Shown: positions 34,713 through 44,697, counted from the first letter of the stretch. The stretch: DNA of 64,000 nt from Chryseobacterium gregarium DSM 19109 (GCF_000430845.1 NZ_AUMU01000007.1:1-64000), one strand, 5' to 3'. The notes: generated by a model from the sequence alone, not told the origin. Program-made: numbers and translations.

Positions 34713-35660
34713 ATGAAATTTACATATACTGAAAAAAAAGATACCCGTTCAGGATTCGGAGCAGGATTAGCTGAACTTGCAGATAAAAATCCTAATGTAG
34801 TGGCATTGTGCGCAGACCTTATCGGATCCCTTAAAATGGAGAAATTTATTGAAAAGGCTCCGGAAAGGTTTTTCCAAGTGGGAATTGCCGAAGCCAATAT
34901 GATGGGACTTGCAGCAGGTTTAAGCATTACGGGAAAAATTCCTTTTACCGGAACTTTTGCCAACTTTTCTACATCAAGAGTTTATGACCAGATCCGTCAG
35001 TCTATCGCTTACTCGAATAAAAATGTAAAGATCTGTGCTTCCCATGCCGGACTTACCTTGGGGGAAGACGGTGCTACCCACCAGGTTCTGGAAGATATCG
35101 GTATGATGAAAATGCTTCCGGGGATGACGGTAATCAACCCTTGCGACTATAACCAGACGAAAGCGGCAACGTTAGCCATTGCTGACTTTGAAGGCCCCGT
35201 TTATTTAAGATTCGGAAGACCGGTAGTCCCTGTTTTCATTCCGGAAGACATGCCTTTCGAAATCGGTAAAGGTATTCTTTTACAGGAGGGGACTGATGTG
35301 ACGATTGTGGCAACGGGACATCTCGTATGGGAATCTCTTTTAGCTGCTGAAAAGCTTGAAAAAGAAGGTATTTCATGTGAGGTGATCAACATTCACACCA
35401 TCAAACCTCTGGATGAAGAGATCATCTTAAAATCAGTGGAAAAAACAGGTAAAATCGTAACGGCTGAAGAACACAATTACCTTGGCGGCTTAGGAGAATC
35501 CATTGCAGGAATGCTGGCAAGAAAAAGACCGACCCGACAGGAATTTGTTGCGGTCAATGATACGTTCGGAGAATCGGCAACACCTGCTGAACTGATGAAG
35601 AAATATAAAATTGATTCTGTTGCCGTACAGGCAGCGGTGAAGAGAATTTTAGAGAAATAA
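34713..35660 (+). CDS. transketolase, C-terminal (pyrimidine/regulatory) subunit
   Basis: 315 residues carrying the pyrimidine-binding and C-terminal domains: [29 protein letters not shown] (catalytic Glu that activates ThDP) and [23 protein letters not shown]. The last domain contains [14 protein letters not shown] and [15 protein letters not shown]. Works with the adjacent N-terminal subunit. A terminator follows. Confidence 0.95.
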   Translation: MKFTYTEKKDTRSGFGAGLAELADKNPNVVALCADLIGSLKMEKFIEKAPERFFQVGIAEANMMGLAAGLSITGKIPFTGTFANFSTSRVYDQIRQSIAYSNKNVKICASHAGLTLGEDGATHQVLEDIGMMKMLPGMTVINPCDYNQTKAATLAIADFEGPVYLRFGRPVVPVFIPEDMPFEIGKGILLQEGTDVTIVATGHLVWESLLAAEKLEKEGISCEVINIHTIKPLDEEIILKSVEKTGKIVTAEEHNYLGGLGESIAGMLARKRPTRQEFVAVNDTFGESATPAELMKKYKIDSVAVQAAVKRILEK

Positions 35661-35681
35661 TTCCTTTTTGAAATATAAATT

Positions 35682-35711
35682 GAAAGCATCCTCAAAAGGA
35701 TGCTTTTTTAA
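35682..35711 (+). terminator. terminator after the transketolase operon
   Basis: AAAGCATCCT-CAAA-AGGATGCTTT stem followed by TTTT. Confidence 0.9.
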
Positions 35712-35795
35712 TATAATCTTATGAGCAGATTGATTATCTTCAATAATATTTAGCTTATTACTTTGAACTGCCAACTATAAAAATCACGAATATTC

Positions 35796-36173
35796 CTATT
35801 TGAAAAACTTCCATTTCGGAATGATAGCCAGCATCCCGAAACCGGTGAACAGGAAAAGATTGGTTACATCTGTGTAGAGAAAAGTTGACAGATAATAATT
35901 GTGCATAAAAAAGTGCAGAACCAGCAATATAGGAAAGGTGAAAATCCCTATTTTTTTATAAAAAAACATAAGGACCAGGCTGACGGCCATCAGCGCATCA
36001 ATGGTAAAAATAATGAAGAAATACCATTCCGGAATATTCAGGTATTCGTGCTGCAGGTATTCGTCCAGATCGATTCCGAAGCCCATAATAGTAAATAACA
36101 TTAATGCGGCAAATGCCAGAATAAATCCCCATCCTTTCTTCGGATCTTCATCAAAATAGCTGTATTCTTCCAT
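35796..36173 (-). CDS. hypothetical membrane protein, four helices
   Basis: 125 residues with an acidic aromatic N-terminus (MEEYSYFDEDPKKGW) and four hydrophobic segments at about 16-34, 50-70, 74-92 and 97-118. The loop between helices 1 and 2 carries GIDLDEYLQHEYLNIPEW. No motif of a known family. It lies downstream of an Lrp regulator on the same strand, but a terminator hairpin (36186-36220) separates them. Probably an inner-membrane protein of unknown role. Confidence 0.75.
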   Translation of the reverse strand: MEEYSYFDEDPKKGWGFILAFAALMLFTIMGFGIDLDEYLQHEYLNIPEWYFFIIFTIDALMAVSLVLMFFYKKIGIFTFPILLVLHFFMHNYYLSTFLYTDVTNLFLFTGFGMLAIIPKWKFFK

Positions 36174-36185
36174 AGGTACAAAAAT

Positions 36186-36220
36186 AAAGAACTTATGAGA
36201 AATTTCATAAGTTCTTTTTA
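36186..36220 (-). terminator. terminator of the Lrp-family gene
   Basis: AAGAACTTATGA-GAAAT-TTCATAAGTTCTT is a near-perfect long stem just after the lrp stop, with T-rich sequence on the minus strand downstream side. Confidence 0.85.
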
Positions 36221-36241
36221 GATAATTCGTTTACAATCTGA

Positions 36242-36712
36242 TTATATAGAAATCGCGTTAATCAGTCTGTTCTTATCACTTAGGTATTCCTCCATAGAGA
36301 TCATACTTTCGGTTCTCATGACATCCTGAATATCATCGATCTGATAGATGATTCTTTTCGCATCATCGGTATTCTTAGCCTTTACTTTACAGAAAATATT
36401 ATATTTTCCGGAAATAACGCTGGCTTCGATTACATTAGGCAGGGTTGACAGCTCTTTTAAAACCTCTTGTGTTCTGTTTGATTTTGTCAAAAGGATTCCG
36501 ATGAAAGCCGTGAAGTGATAATCCAGCTTTCCATAATCGATATTAAGAGATGATCCCAAAATAATACCTGCATCCTCCATTTTTTTCACTCTTACGTGAA
36601 TTGTTCCAGCAGAAACATCCATCTGCTTCGCAATTTCTGTAAACGGCATTCTTGTGTTTTCTACTAAGAAGTCAAGAATTTTTTTGTCTATTTCGTCCAG
36701 TTGATAGTTCAT
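36242..36712 (-). CDS. Lrp/AsnC-family transcriptional regulator
   Basis: 156 residues. The N-terminal helix-turn-helix (LDEIDKKILDFLVENTRMPFTEIAKQMDVSAGTIHVRVKKM) is followed by an AsnC/RAM ligand-binding domain with TAFIGILLTKSNRTQEVLKEL and VISGKYNIFCKVKAKNTDDAK. These proteins form octamers and respond to amino acids. The gene is not beside an obvious amino-acid pathway, so its regulon is unclear. A CAAATTTA at 36757-36764 (TAAATTTG on the minus strand) is a likely -7 element. Confidence 0.95.
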   Translation of the reverse strand: MNYQLDEIDKKILDFLVENTRMPFTEIAKQMDVSAGTIHVRVKKMEDAGIILGSSLNIDYGKLDYHFTAFIGILLTKSNRTQEVLKELSTLPNVIEASVISGKYNIFCKVKAKNTDDAKRIIYQIDDIQDVMRTESMISMEEYLSDKNRLINAISI

Positions 36713-36846
36713 ATTAATTAAATTACAGTTTTCTTAAAAAATCAATGTATTTTTTGCAAATTTAGAAAAAATAATTTAACTAAAAAAATTATATCAAACA
36801 TTAACAATAATTAACACGGATGATAAAAATCATTAAAAAATCACAA

Positions 36847-39800
36847 TTATTTGGCTTCTGATTTTATAGAATCTGTTTTTATTTCATTTTTATTCTGATG
36901 TGTTTTTTTATCTTTTCCTTTCTTTTTGAAGAAAGAATTGAAGCTCTTGCTCCATACGATACCTCCGCCATACGCCTGATTGGCAGAACCGTTTGATCCG
37001 ACACCGTTGACGACACCGACACCGATATTGGAAGGTTTGGAATACCCTCTTAGAATGAGGCTTCCGTCATTCTTTTTGGAAATATCATATTCTATGGTCC
37101 CTTCACCGGACAGATAATTAGTCTCTGTATTTTCCGTTTTGGTTAACGGGATCCCGAGCCCTGTTTTCACCTTAATTCTTGGTGAAAGAGCAAAGCTGAC
37201 TCCGGCATTAGCCCTGTCTCCGATATTGGAATATTGGTCACCTTTTACATAGTTCAGGTCAATCTGAAATTCGTTACTCATGGTATTAAGTACTGAGCCC
37301 AGCTGTTTTAAAAGTATATTATAACCGGAAGATTCTGCAATTCCGGCAACATCCACATCCACTCCGCCGGTTTTGGAAACGTTAAAACTGTTTAACAGTA
37401 ATACAGAACCAAACTGCAGTACTTTTTCGCCTTCCTGGCTCATTTTTGCAGCAAGGGTTTCTTTAACCTGGCTTGAAACATCCAGCGCAGTGACATCCAG
37501 ATCCACCTTAGGATCTACCAGTGACTGGGAAATATTGGCCTGAAGCAGTATACTGACCGGCTGCAGCCCTCCCATACTAAGATATTCTCCTGCATTGGAA
37601 ACCATTCTTACATAATTGGCTTTTATATCAAGTGCCGGCTTTATGGCATCACCATCCCAGCGGATGCTGCTTCCTTTCTCAATCTGGAAGGTCTTATTCA
37701 GGATGGCTTTTGAAATAAACGTTCCGTTATCTACCCTGTAGGTTCCGTTCATCGCAATATTGCCCTGTCTGCTCATCTGGAAGCGCAGCTTTTCAGCCTC
37801 CCCTTTCACCATGATACTTCCCACATCATCACCGATCAGAACGTTTACGGTAGTGCCTTTATCTACATCCAATGCAAAATCAATGTTCATATTGGCGCCG
37901 GATTTTTTCTTTTCTTCAAGCGTCACCAATCCGTCTTTTCCTTCTTTCAGGAACCTCAACATTTTAAATTCTTCTACATTGGAAGTGGACCCTGAGTTAA
38001 AGGTAAAAGTACTTCCGCTCAGCGCTTTCATATTGGGGGTTGATATGCTTAATCCGGAAACCGGTCCGTCTACGTAAAGGTCTCCCTGCCCGTAAACCCT
38101 TCCCCAGAACAGGTCATAATCTTTCTGACTTGTATTTAATACCAAGAGGTTGTCTGCTCTCATTACCAGGTTGACGCCCAGCGACGAAATGGTCTCAAAC
38201 TGAATAGCCCCGGAAATATTCCCTTTGGAGTTGGTCCTTCCGTCATGAACTTCGATATTATTCAGGATAGCTAACCCTTTGGTTAAAGGAATTACCGTAT
38301 CATCAAATGAATAATCCACCCCCGTAAACAACAGCTTCAACCCGAAACCTTTCAATGCAATATCACCGCTGTAATCCAGATTGCTGAACTTCCCGCTGAC
38401 TTTAAGGTCTCCGGTTGCTTTTCCTCTTAAATTTCCAAAAACCGTTGTCACGAACTGCTGGGCAAAAGCCACATCGAAATCCCTCATTTCGGCTGTAAGA
38501 TCAATCGTCGGTGAAGCAGTGTTATTGTTGACCGTTCCTGTAACGTGAAGGCTGTTGTTACCGATGACACCGGCAGAATTCACTTTTATTTCAACGTCAT
38601 ATACATTGAGGGAGTACCCGTTTGTGGCAGAGATTGTGATATCGCCCATGTCGTTTCCGTTCATCATGATATCATCAATAGTCATATCCACCAACGGCTG
38701 CAGGGTACTTTTATCCATTTTAATCTTCACGTTCCCGTTAGCCAGACCCTGAATGTTCATTTTGTTTCCGCCTGCCTGCATTTCCAGCAGCTTTTCGACA
38801 GCGAAATCATTCACTTCGGCATCCAGGTAGAAGTCCTTGGCGGATTTAAACTGAGCTTCCTTTATGAACAGGGCACTTTTATCTGAATATATCCTCAGGT
38901 TACGGATGTCGAAATCCTTTTCCTTTTTGCGGTAGGTAATGGAATGGTCCAATTCCGGGCTGGTATCAATAGCCCAGGTTACATCATTGAATTTAACTTC
39001 AGTAGGTTCAAACCTGAAAACAAAGTCGCCGCCTGCGTTGGTGGTCTGGTTGACATTGATCGCATAGGATTTCAGGGCATCATCCAACTCGTCTTCAGGG
39101 CTTCCATGTTTGAATTTTGCCGCAAGGTGAAGAATGGTATTGTTCTCATTCCGGCCGCTTAAGGTGATATCTTTAAGAATGTTTTTATTATACTCCACCC
39201 TGTTGATTTTGGCAAAAATCTGTTCGTCAAGATTGGCCGTATTGATTCTCACCATAACGCTGTCAACCATGGCGCTGTCTCGGGTAATATTGCTCCTTTC
39301 ATTGATTTTATAGGAAGGATTGGCTTCGGCAAGCGCTTTGTCAGCATCCGTGATTTCCTGGACTTTGGTCATGACATATTTAAGCGAAGCCGCATCTAAA
39401 TTTAAAATCAGGTTGTTTGAATTTCCGTCGTACTGGCCTTCCACTTTTGCGCCCTGAGGAATTTTCAAATCCGGCATGAAATAGCTTACCAATCCCTGCT
39501 GAATATCAAAATTCATAGTAAAGTTCTGCCCCCTGTATAATTTGCGCGGAGCGGGGCCTACCAGAACTTTATTTAAACCGTTTTCCACCATCCCTGCAAG
39601 ATCTGCAAGGTTATATCGGCCGGAAATTTTTCCGTTTACGGCACCCGGGGCGTCCACATCAATCACCCGGCCGCCATTTTCAGCAAATGTTTTTATTTTA
39701 GCGTGGGGAATTGAATATTTCTGAGTGGCCGTGGCAAAACTAATATGGTTTGCTTCAACATCTAAAGTGAGATCATTGAGGGAAGACATCGCCATTTTAC

Positions 39801-41649
39801 CGTTCACCGTTCCACTTACAATCTGGTTACCTGGCTTACCAGTAAAATAATTCATATTCAAATACTTAACATCAGCATCCACATTCATTGCAATCCTCGG
39901 AGTGCTGAAATCAATTAAACCTTTGATAACCGCTTTTGCCTGCGCATCATCCACTTTTATCAGCCCGTTATACTTTTTATGATCCAGTAATCCGTCAAGA
40001 TAAAGATTATTGATCTCCTTATTCATGATTTCAATGCTGGTGATCCGGGATTTTGTGGCCAGCCTCATGGTATTGACATCAAAGCTCTGCCCGTTAACAT
40101 CAAACCTGCCTGAGATCAGGCCTACGGATTTATTTTTGGTAATTACCGAAGTATTTAGATCTCTTACTTCAGCAATCCCGACGTATTTCGGCATAGGAGA
40201 ACTGTAATCCGTTAAAGAAAACCTAGTGATCTTCGCCTGTCCGATTCCTGTCATCAGGTTTCCGCTTGAAATATATACTTTCTTCGGGTTTACACTTGCC
40301 GTCCCATTATATTTCAGCTTCCCGAAATCATCCGCAAAATTCTTCATCTTTGTTGCAATAAATGAAGGCATCATCGCTTTCAGATCCTTATAGGTGAAAT
40401 CCGCTGAAAGGTTATCGGTTTCAATGAGGAAGTTCCCTTTCAGCAGCCTGTTGATTTTCATTGTTTTTGTGGCAATATTCACATCAGGGTTTCGGATCAG
40501 GAAATGATCCAGCTTAAAATTGTTCAGCGGCCCCATCATCTTCCCCGAAATATTAAACGGTTTGAAATTATCCCAGTTGGTGACAAAATAGCTGATGTCA
40601 TATCCGCTCAGCTGGCTGCCCTGCTTAAGGTCCATTTCCCATTTCACCTTATCCGCAAAATCGGACCAGGATCCGTCATCATGAAGATTAAACTTTACAT
40701 CTCCCTGCAAAAGACTGTGGTCTGTATTTAAGGTTAAATCTTTAAGGAACAGAAAATCTTTTGTCATTGACAGTTCCGTTGAAAAAGTATCTACAAAATG
40801 CGACTTCCCCCATCTTTTGGTAGTAAAAGACACATTATTGATCAGGGCTGAAATATTCCGCCCGTTAACTTTTACATTCGGAGCTTTAAGATTAAAATTG
40901 GTCGCTATCAGCCATTCCCCTTTATCTCCGGGAGAATTTAAATTGACAATGGAAACTTTGGAATCAAGGATCTGCAGCCTGGAATTCAACTGAAAAGGCG
41001 GCTTATTCGGATCCGGCTTTTTCCCGCTGTTGAACAACTGGGTAAAGCGGATGAAATTTGAAATGCTGTCGCCTTTATAGGTAATGACTTTTATATCCGC
41101 ATTTTTAAGCGTAAGGGAATTAAAGCTTAATGAATTGTGCTTGCCGATATTGGTGGCGAGCGAGAACCAGTCTGAATTGGCGGTAAATTCTTTAGCGGTA
41201 ATAAAATCGGCTCCTTTATAATCTTTGATTTTTAAGCCTTTGATCTTTACATTGCCGAAAAAATTTACGTCCACGCTTTCGGTAGACATCTGTGCCTTGA
41301 AATCCCGGTTGACAATCTGCAGTGCCTGGTCAGCGGCCCATCGCTTGGTAACCGGAAGATTGATGATAATAAAAACAGCAACAACAAGACCGAGACTCAG
41401 CCAGAACAGAATCAGTAAAAGCCTGGCCCACCAGGAATAACTCGTAACATCTTTTACAGCCTGCTTCCCGAACTCTTCAGCCGTTTCTACAGGATGTTTA
41501 ATGGCATCGGTAGCAAGCTCAGAGGCTTCTTTTACAGTCTCCTTCACTTTACCTCCGGCATTCTCAACAGCCTTTTGTACCTGATTGCCCAGGTTCCCAG
41601 CTACTGACTTTTTGTTCTCATTCTCGTTATTATTCTCTAACTTTGCCAT
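36847..41649 (-). CDS. tamB: TamB-family translocation/assembly module protein
   Basis: 1600 residues from the ATG at 41649 (MAKLENNNENENKKSV); the longer frame to 41742 lies inside tsaD. After a charged region comes one transmembrane anchor (about 80-100, LLLILFWLSLGLVVAVFIIINL). A very long repetitive beta-rich part follows, and a C-terminal DUF490/TamB domain (from about 1150, including LNLVMRADNLLV-like strands and GNIAMNGTYRVDNG). The tail is Lys/Asn-rich. TamB-like proteins form a hydrophobic groove across the periplasm; members carry phospholipid between membranes or assist outer-membrane protein assembly. Bacteroidota versions are often, as here, not next to an Omp85-type TamA. Confidence 0.92.
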   Translation of the reverse strand: MAKLENNNENENKKSVAGNLGNQVQKAVENAGGKVKETVKEASELATDAIKHPVETAEEFGKQAVKDVTSYSWWARLLLILFWLSLGLVVAVFIIINLPVTKRWAADQALQIVNRDFKAQMSTESVDVNFFGNVKIKGLKIKDYKGADFITAKEFTANSDWFSLATNIGKHNSLSFNSLTLKNADIKVITYKGDSISNFIRFTQLFNSGKKPDPNKPPFQLNSRLQILDSKVSIVNLNSPGDKGEWLIATNFNLKAPNVKVNGRNISALINNVSFTTKRWGKSHFVDTFSTELSMTKDFLFLKDLTLNTDHSLLQGDVKFNLHDDGSWSDFADKVKWEMDLKQGSQLSGYDISYFVTNWDNFKPFNISGKMMGPLNNFKLDHFLIRNPDVNIATKTMKINRLLKGNFLIETDNLSADFTYKDLKAMMPSFIATKMKNFADDFGKLKYNGTASVNPKKVYISSGNLMTGIGQAKITRFSLTDYSSPMPKYVGIAEVRDLNTSVITKNKSVGLISGRFDVNGQSFDVNTMRLATKSRITSIEIMNKEINNLYLDGLLDHKKYNGLIKVDDAQAKAVIKGLIDFSTPRIAMNVDADVKYLNMNYFTGKPGNQIVSGTVNGKMAMSSLNDLTLDVEANHISFATATQKYSIPHAKIKTFAENGGRVIDVDAPGAVNGKISGRYNLADLAGMVENGLNKVLVGPAPRKLYRGQNFTMNFDIQQGLVSYFMPDLKIPQGAKVEGQYDGNSNNLILNLDAASLKYVMTKVQEITDADKALAEANPSYKINERSNITRDSAMVDSVMVRINTANLDEQIFAKINRVEYNKNILKDITLSGRNENNTILHLAAKFKHGSPEDELDDALKSYAINVNQTTNAGGDFVFRFEPTEVKFNDVTWAIDTSPELDHSITYRKKEKDFDIRNLRIYSDKSALFIKEAQFKSAKDFYLDAEVNDFAVEKLLEMQAGGNKMNIQGLANGNVKIKMDKSTLQPLVDMTIDDIMMNGNDMGDITISATNGYSLNVYDVEIKVNSAGVIGNNSLHVTGTVNNNTASPTIDLTAEMRDFDVAFAQQFVTTVFGNLRGKATGDLKVSGKFSNLDYSGDIALKGFGLKLLFTGVDYSFDDTVIPLTKGLAILNNIEVHDGRTNSKGNISGAIQFETISSLGVNLVMRADNLLVLNTSQKDYDLFWGRVYGQGDLYVDGPVSGLSISTPNMKALSGSTFTFNSGSTSNVEEFKMLRFLKEGKDGLVTLEEKKKSGANMNIDFALDVDKGTTVNVLIGDDVGSIMVKGEAEKLRFQMSRQGNIAMNGTYRVDNGTFISKAILNKTFQIEKGSSIRWDGDAIKPALDIKANYVRMVSNAGEYLSMGGLQPVSILLQANISQSLVDPKVDLDVTALDVSSQVKETLAAKMSQEGEKVLQFGSVLLLNSFNVSKTGGVDVDVAGIAESSGYNILLKQLGSVLNTMSNEFQIDLNYVKGDQYSNIGDRANAGVSFALSPRIKVKTGLGIPLTKTENTETNYLSGEGTIEYDISKKNDGSLILRGYSKPSNIGVGVVNGVGSNGSANQAYGGGIVWSKSFNSFFKKKGKDKKTHQNKNEIKTDSIKSEAK
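41612..41645 (+). promoter_or_regulatory. tsaD promoter inside the tamB 5' coding end
   Basis: TTG (41612-41614), 23 bases, then TAACTTTG (41638-41645), matching the consensus at its longest allowed spacing. It ends 8 bp before the tsaD ATG at 41654 and lies within the first codons of tamB on the other strand. Confidence 0.55.
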
Positions 41650-41653
41650 TATT

Positions 41654-42670
41654 ATGAGCGACTCTATAATTTTAGGTATTGAATCGTCCTGCGACGATAC
41701 ATCAGCAGCTATCATCAAGGGAAATTCTATTCTGTCGAACATTGCTGCAAACCAGGCGATCCATAAAGAATATGGCGGTGTTGTCCCTGAACTTGCATCG
41801 CGTGCCCATCAGCAAAATATCATCCCCGTTGTTGAAAAATCTTTTACTAAAGCAAATATACAACAAAATGCAATTTCTGCGATAGGATTTACACGCGGGC
41901 CCGGACTTTTAGGATCACTTCTCGTGGGAACCTCGTTTGCTAAGTCCCTGGCAATGAGCTTAGACGTCCCTTTAATTGAAGTAAATCACCTACAGGCACA
42001 TATTTTAGCGCATTTCATTGACGATGCAAATCCTGTGCCGCCCACATTTCCTTTTTTATGCCTTACGGTGAGCGGGGGACATACCATGATTGTGCTGGTA
42101 AAAGATTATTTCGACATGGAAATTATCGGGAAAACCACTGATGATGCCGCCGGAGAAGCCTTCGACAAAATCGGAAAGATTTTTGACCTGGATTATCCTG
42201 CCGGCCCGATTATCGACCGACTGGCCAAAGAAGGGAACCCTGATGCATTCACTTTTAATAAACCGAGACTGGAGCAGTACGATTATTCTTTCAGTGGGAT
42301 CAAGACTTCCGTGCTGTATTTTATCCAGAAAGAAGTAAGAAAAGATCCTGATTTTATTAAAAACAACCTTAATGATCTCTGTGCTTCCGTACAGCGGTGC
42401 ATTGTTGAAATTTTAATGAATAAACTGGAAAAAGCAGCAAAAGATTTAAATATAAAAGAAGTAGCGATTGCCGGAGGCGTCTCTGCCAATTCTGCTCTGC
42501 GGCAGGCCATGCAGGACAACCGCGAGAAGCTGGGATGGAATATCTATATCCCGAAATTTGAATATACTACCGATAACGCGGCCATGATTGCCATGGTAGC
42601 GCAGTTAAAATTTGAAAGAGGGGAATTTACGGATCTGAGAACTTCCGCCACCGCAAAATACGATTTATGA
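41654..42670 (+). CDS. tsaD: tRNA N6-adenosine threonylcarbamoyltransferase TsaD
   Basis: 338 residues from the ATG at 41654 (MSDSIILGIESSCDDTSAA), the standard TsaD start; upstream in-frame codons overlap tamB. ASKHA-fold motifs present are GIESSCDDTS (phosphate 1), GPGLLGSLLVG, the metal-binding HLQAHILAH, LTVSGGHTMIVLV, DDAAGEAFDKIGK and VAIAGGVSANSALR. With TsaB, TsaC and TsaE it makes t6A37 on ANN-decoding tRNAs, an essential modification. The start codon of divergent tamB is 4 bp away. A downstream unknown gene overlaps its stop (ATGA). Confidence 0.97.
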   Translation: MSDSIILGIESSCDDTSAAIIKGNSILSNIAANQAIHKEYGGVVPELASRAHQQNIIPVVEKSFTKANIQQNAISAIGFTRGPGLLGSLLVGTSFAKSLAMSLDVPLIEVNHLQAHILAHFIDDANPVPPTFPFLCLTVSGGHTMIVLVKDYFDMEIIGKTTDDAAGEAFDKIGKIFDLDYPAGPIIDRLAKEGNPDAFTFNKPRLEQYDYSFSGIKTSVLYFIQKEVRKDPDFIKNNLNDLCASVQRCIVEILMNKLEKAAKDLNIKEVAIAGGVSANSALRQAMQDNREKLGWNIYIPKFEYTTDNAAMIAMVAQLKFERGEFTDLRTSATAKYDL

Positions 42671-43077
42671 AAATACTTTTAGAAGAGAAAGTACTGGGAA
42701 CGCAGTCTAAAAAAAACTCAAAATATTATTGGGTTTTAGAAACCATTACAGGAAAGAATGACGTGACAGAAAAAACTGAAGACGAAGATTATTTAATGAT
42801 AAGTTCAGAAATTGGATATGTTCAGAATATAAAGGAAGAGATTGTAGAGAAAATCAATTCAGAAAATGTATTCAGTTTTACTTACGAACCCAAAGAAGGA
42901 GATTATTTGTCCATTAAAAATAATTTAAGAAAAAATGAATATTTGAATTTAATTTTTATGAATAATAAATGGATTGAAGAAATTTACGCATGTTCATATA
43001 GGGATTGTGAAGGCGATATTTACACCACGATAAAAACCGGTGTCGCATTTTTAAGCGATAATGAAATTACGTTTTAA
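42667..43077 (+). CDS. hypothetical protein coupled to tsaD
   Basis: 136 residues starting MKILLEEKVLGTQSKKNSKY, overlapping the tsaD stop by four bases (ATGA), so translation is probably coupled. The protein is acidic and Asn/Glu/Lys-rich with no signal peptide or membrane segment, and has one Cys pair-like CSYRDCEGD near the end. It is distinctly more AT-rich than tsaD and rsmE on either side, suggesting late insertion between two conserved genes. Small immunity-like or anti-toxin-like proteins can look like this, but no family is recognised and this is not claimed. Confidence 0.7.
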   Translation: MKILLEEKVLGTQSKKNSKYYWVLETITGKNDVTEKTEDEDYLMISSEIGYVQNIKEEIVEKINSENVFSFTYEPKEGDYLSIKNNLRKNEYLNLIFMNNKWIEEIYACSYRDCEGDIYTTIKTGVAFLSDNEITF

Positions 43078-43122
43078 CAATCACTTATACATAAAATTCA
43101 GGCAGAGTCTAAATATCCATAT

Positions 43123-43818
43123 ATGAAACTTTTTTTTGGTGAAATCAATAACGGAAAAGCCATCATCAACGATGAAGAACAACAGCATATCGTAAAAGTT
43201 CTCCGTATGAAAAACGGTGAAGACATCCACGTAACTGACGGAAAAGGAAATCTTGCTGCCGGAACACTGGTGATCGAAGGAAAGAAAGCCACTATAGAAG
43301 TTTCTGAGATTAAAACGAATTATCCCGATTTTACGCCGAGGCTTCACATTGCCATTGCCCCGACCAAAAATATTGACCGCATTGAGTTTTTTGTGGAAAA
43401 AGCTGTGGAAATGGGTATTTCGGAAATCACCATCCTGCAGACTGAAAAAACGGAACGCAAAAATATCAATATCGATAAACTCAGGAAACAGGCTGTGGCA
43501 GCATCCAAGCAGAGCCTGAGGTTTCATTTCCCCACCATCAATAATTCCGTTAAACTTCAGGATTTCCTGAAAAGCATCAGCCCTGAGAACACTTTTGTGG
43601 CGCACTGCAATGAAAACCTGGAAAGGACTGAACTGCAAGAGATCCCCAAACTTGAACAAATTACTTTCCTGATTGGTCCTGAAGGCGATTTTTCAGAGAA
43701 AGAAATCGACTATTTGTCCGAGAACAAAATAAAAGCCGTGTCTCTTGGCAGCCAGCGGTTGAGAACGGAAACAGCCGGTATCTTTGTGGCGGCATGGAAT
43801 TATTATAATCTACCATAA
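43123..43818 (+). CDS. rsmE: 16S rRNA (uracil1498-N3)-methyltransferase
   Basis: 231 residues: an N-terminal PUA-like domain (LFFGEINNGKAIINDEEQQHIVKVLRMKNGE) and a SPOUT methyltransferase domain with IAIAPTKNIDRIEFFVEKAVEMGI. The knot motifs are FLIGPEGDFSEKEID and SLGSQRLRTETAGIFVAAWNY. Length is normal. It converges on a TrmH-type methyltransferase with only 35 bp between stops and no visible terminator in the gap. Confidence 0.96.
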   Translation: MKLFFGEINNGKAIINDEEQQHIVKVLRMKNGEDIHVTDGKGNLAAGTLVIEGKKATIEVSEIKTNYPDFTPRLHIAIAPTKNIDRIEFFVEKAVEMGISEITILQTEKTERKNINIDKLRKQAVAASKQSLRFHFPTINNSVKLQDFLKSISPENTFVAHCNENLERTELQEIPKLEQITFLIGPEGDFSEKEIDYLSENKIKAVSLGSQRLRTETAGIFVAAWNYYNLP

Positions 43819-43853
43819 AAAACAGAGGAATGCCAACGGCCTTCTTTTCACTG

Positions 43854-44531
43854 TTAATGATCCCAATGAATACTGTTATCCTTCAGGTATTTCTCAAAGA
43901 TCTGCGTTCCGCTTCTTATGGAATTTACTGCCCAGCGGATTTTCATTTTTAACAGCTTTTCTTCGTTTAGTTTATAATCAATACCGGACTTCATCAGCTT
44001 CTGCTTCAGCTCATACATACAGATGGAAGCCGCTACCGACACATTGAAACTTCTGGTAAAGCCGTACATCGGAATGGCTAATGTTTCATCCGCAAAATCT
44101 AAAACTTCCTGGGAAACCCCTTCCATTTCGGTTCCGAAAACCAGGGCAATCGGTTCCGTAATCTCATATTCAGGCAACATCTTCGCATTATTTTCCAGCG
44201 AAACAACGACAATTTTATAGCCTCTGTCTTTAATTTTTTGAAAAGACTCTAGAGTTCTCGGCATTTTTTCAACCTCAACCCAGGTATCAGCTCCTTTGGT
44301 TACCCGGAGATTGGGTTCAAAACTATACTCTTCCTGCAAAGCCACCACTTTATGAAAACCACAGGCTTCCACAGAGCGCACAATAGCCGCGGCATTCCGG
44401 AACTGGTAAATATCCTCGACCACGGGAAGCACAAAATCTGAACTTTCCGGTGAAAAATGTTCAATTTTCCTTAACCGTTCTTCGGTTAAAAACTGTTTTA
44501 AATACTCAAAAGTCTGTACTAAATCTTTCAT
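43854..44531 (-). CDS. TrmH/SpoU-family RNA 2'-O-methyltransferase
   Basis: 225 residues of a SPOUT-class enzyme. Motif 1 is VVEDIYQFRNAAAIVRSVEACGF (Asn and Arg catalytic), motif 2 ALVFGTEMEGVSQEVLDFAD and motif 3 IPMYGFTRSFNVSVAASICMYEL. Full length and motifs match TrmH, which methylates Gm18 of tRNA, rather than the larger rRNA enzyme RlmB, which has an N-terminal L30-like domain missing here. The specific RNA target is inferred, not shown. Confidence 0.92.
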   Translation of the reverse strand: MKDLVQTFEYLKQFLTEERLRKIEHFSPESSDFVLPVVEDIYQFRNAAAIVRSVEACGFHKVVALQEEYSFEPNLRVTKGADTWVEVEKMPRTLESFQKIKDRGYKIVVVSLENNAKMLPEYEITEPIALVFGTEMEGVSQEVLDFADETLAIPMYGFTRSFNVSVAASICMYELKQKLMKSGIDYKLNEEKLLKMKIRWAVNSIRSGTQIFEKYLKDNSIHWDH

Positions 44532-44697
44532 CTGATCCTTTCTGTTTTTTCAGGAGCCGGACGCAACGTCTCATCATGACAGACTTTATGATAAAATTTG
44601 CCCTAAACGTTTCATCCGTTTTCAAATCTTTGCAAATTAACGTAATTTTGAGGAATGATCCTGAATGAACCGGGAACAAAAACCTGATAAAGTCTGT

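Noticed and set aside
38545..38886. 113-codon plus-strand open frame within tamB
   Set aside because: Lies wholly inside a continuous, family-typical TamB reading frame; no independent signal.
41650..41742. Longer tamB start at 41742
   Set aside because: The extra 31 codons would lie inside the conserved tsaD N-terminus (ESSCDDTS region) and show no TamB-like or signal sequence.
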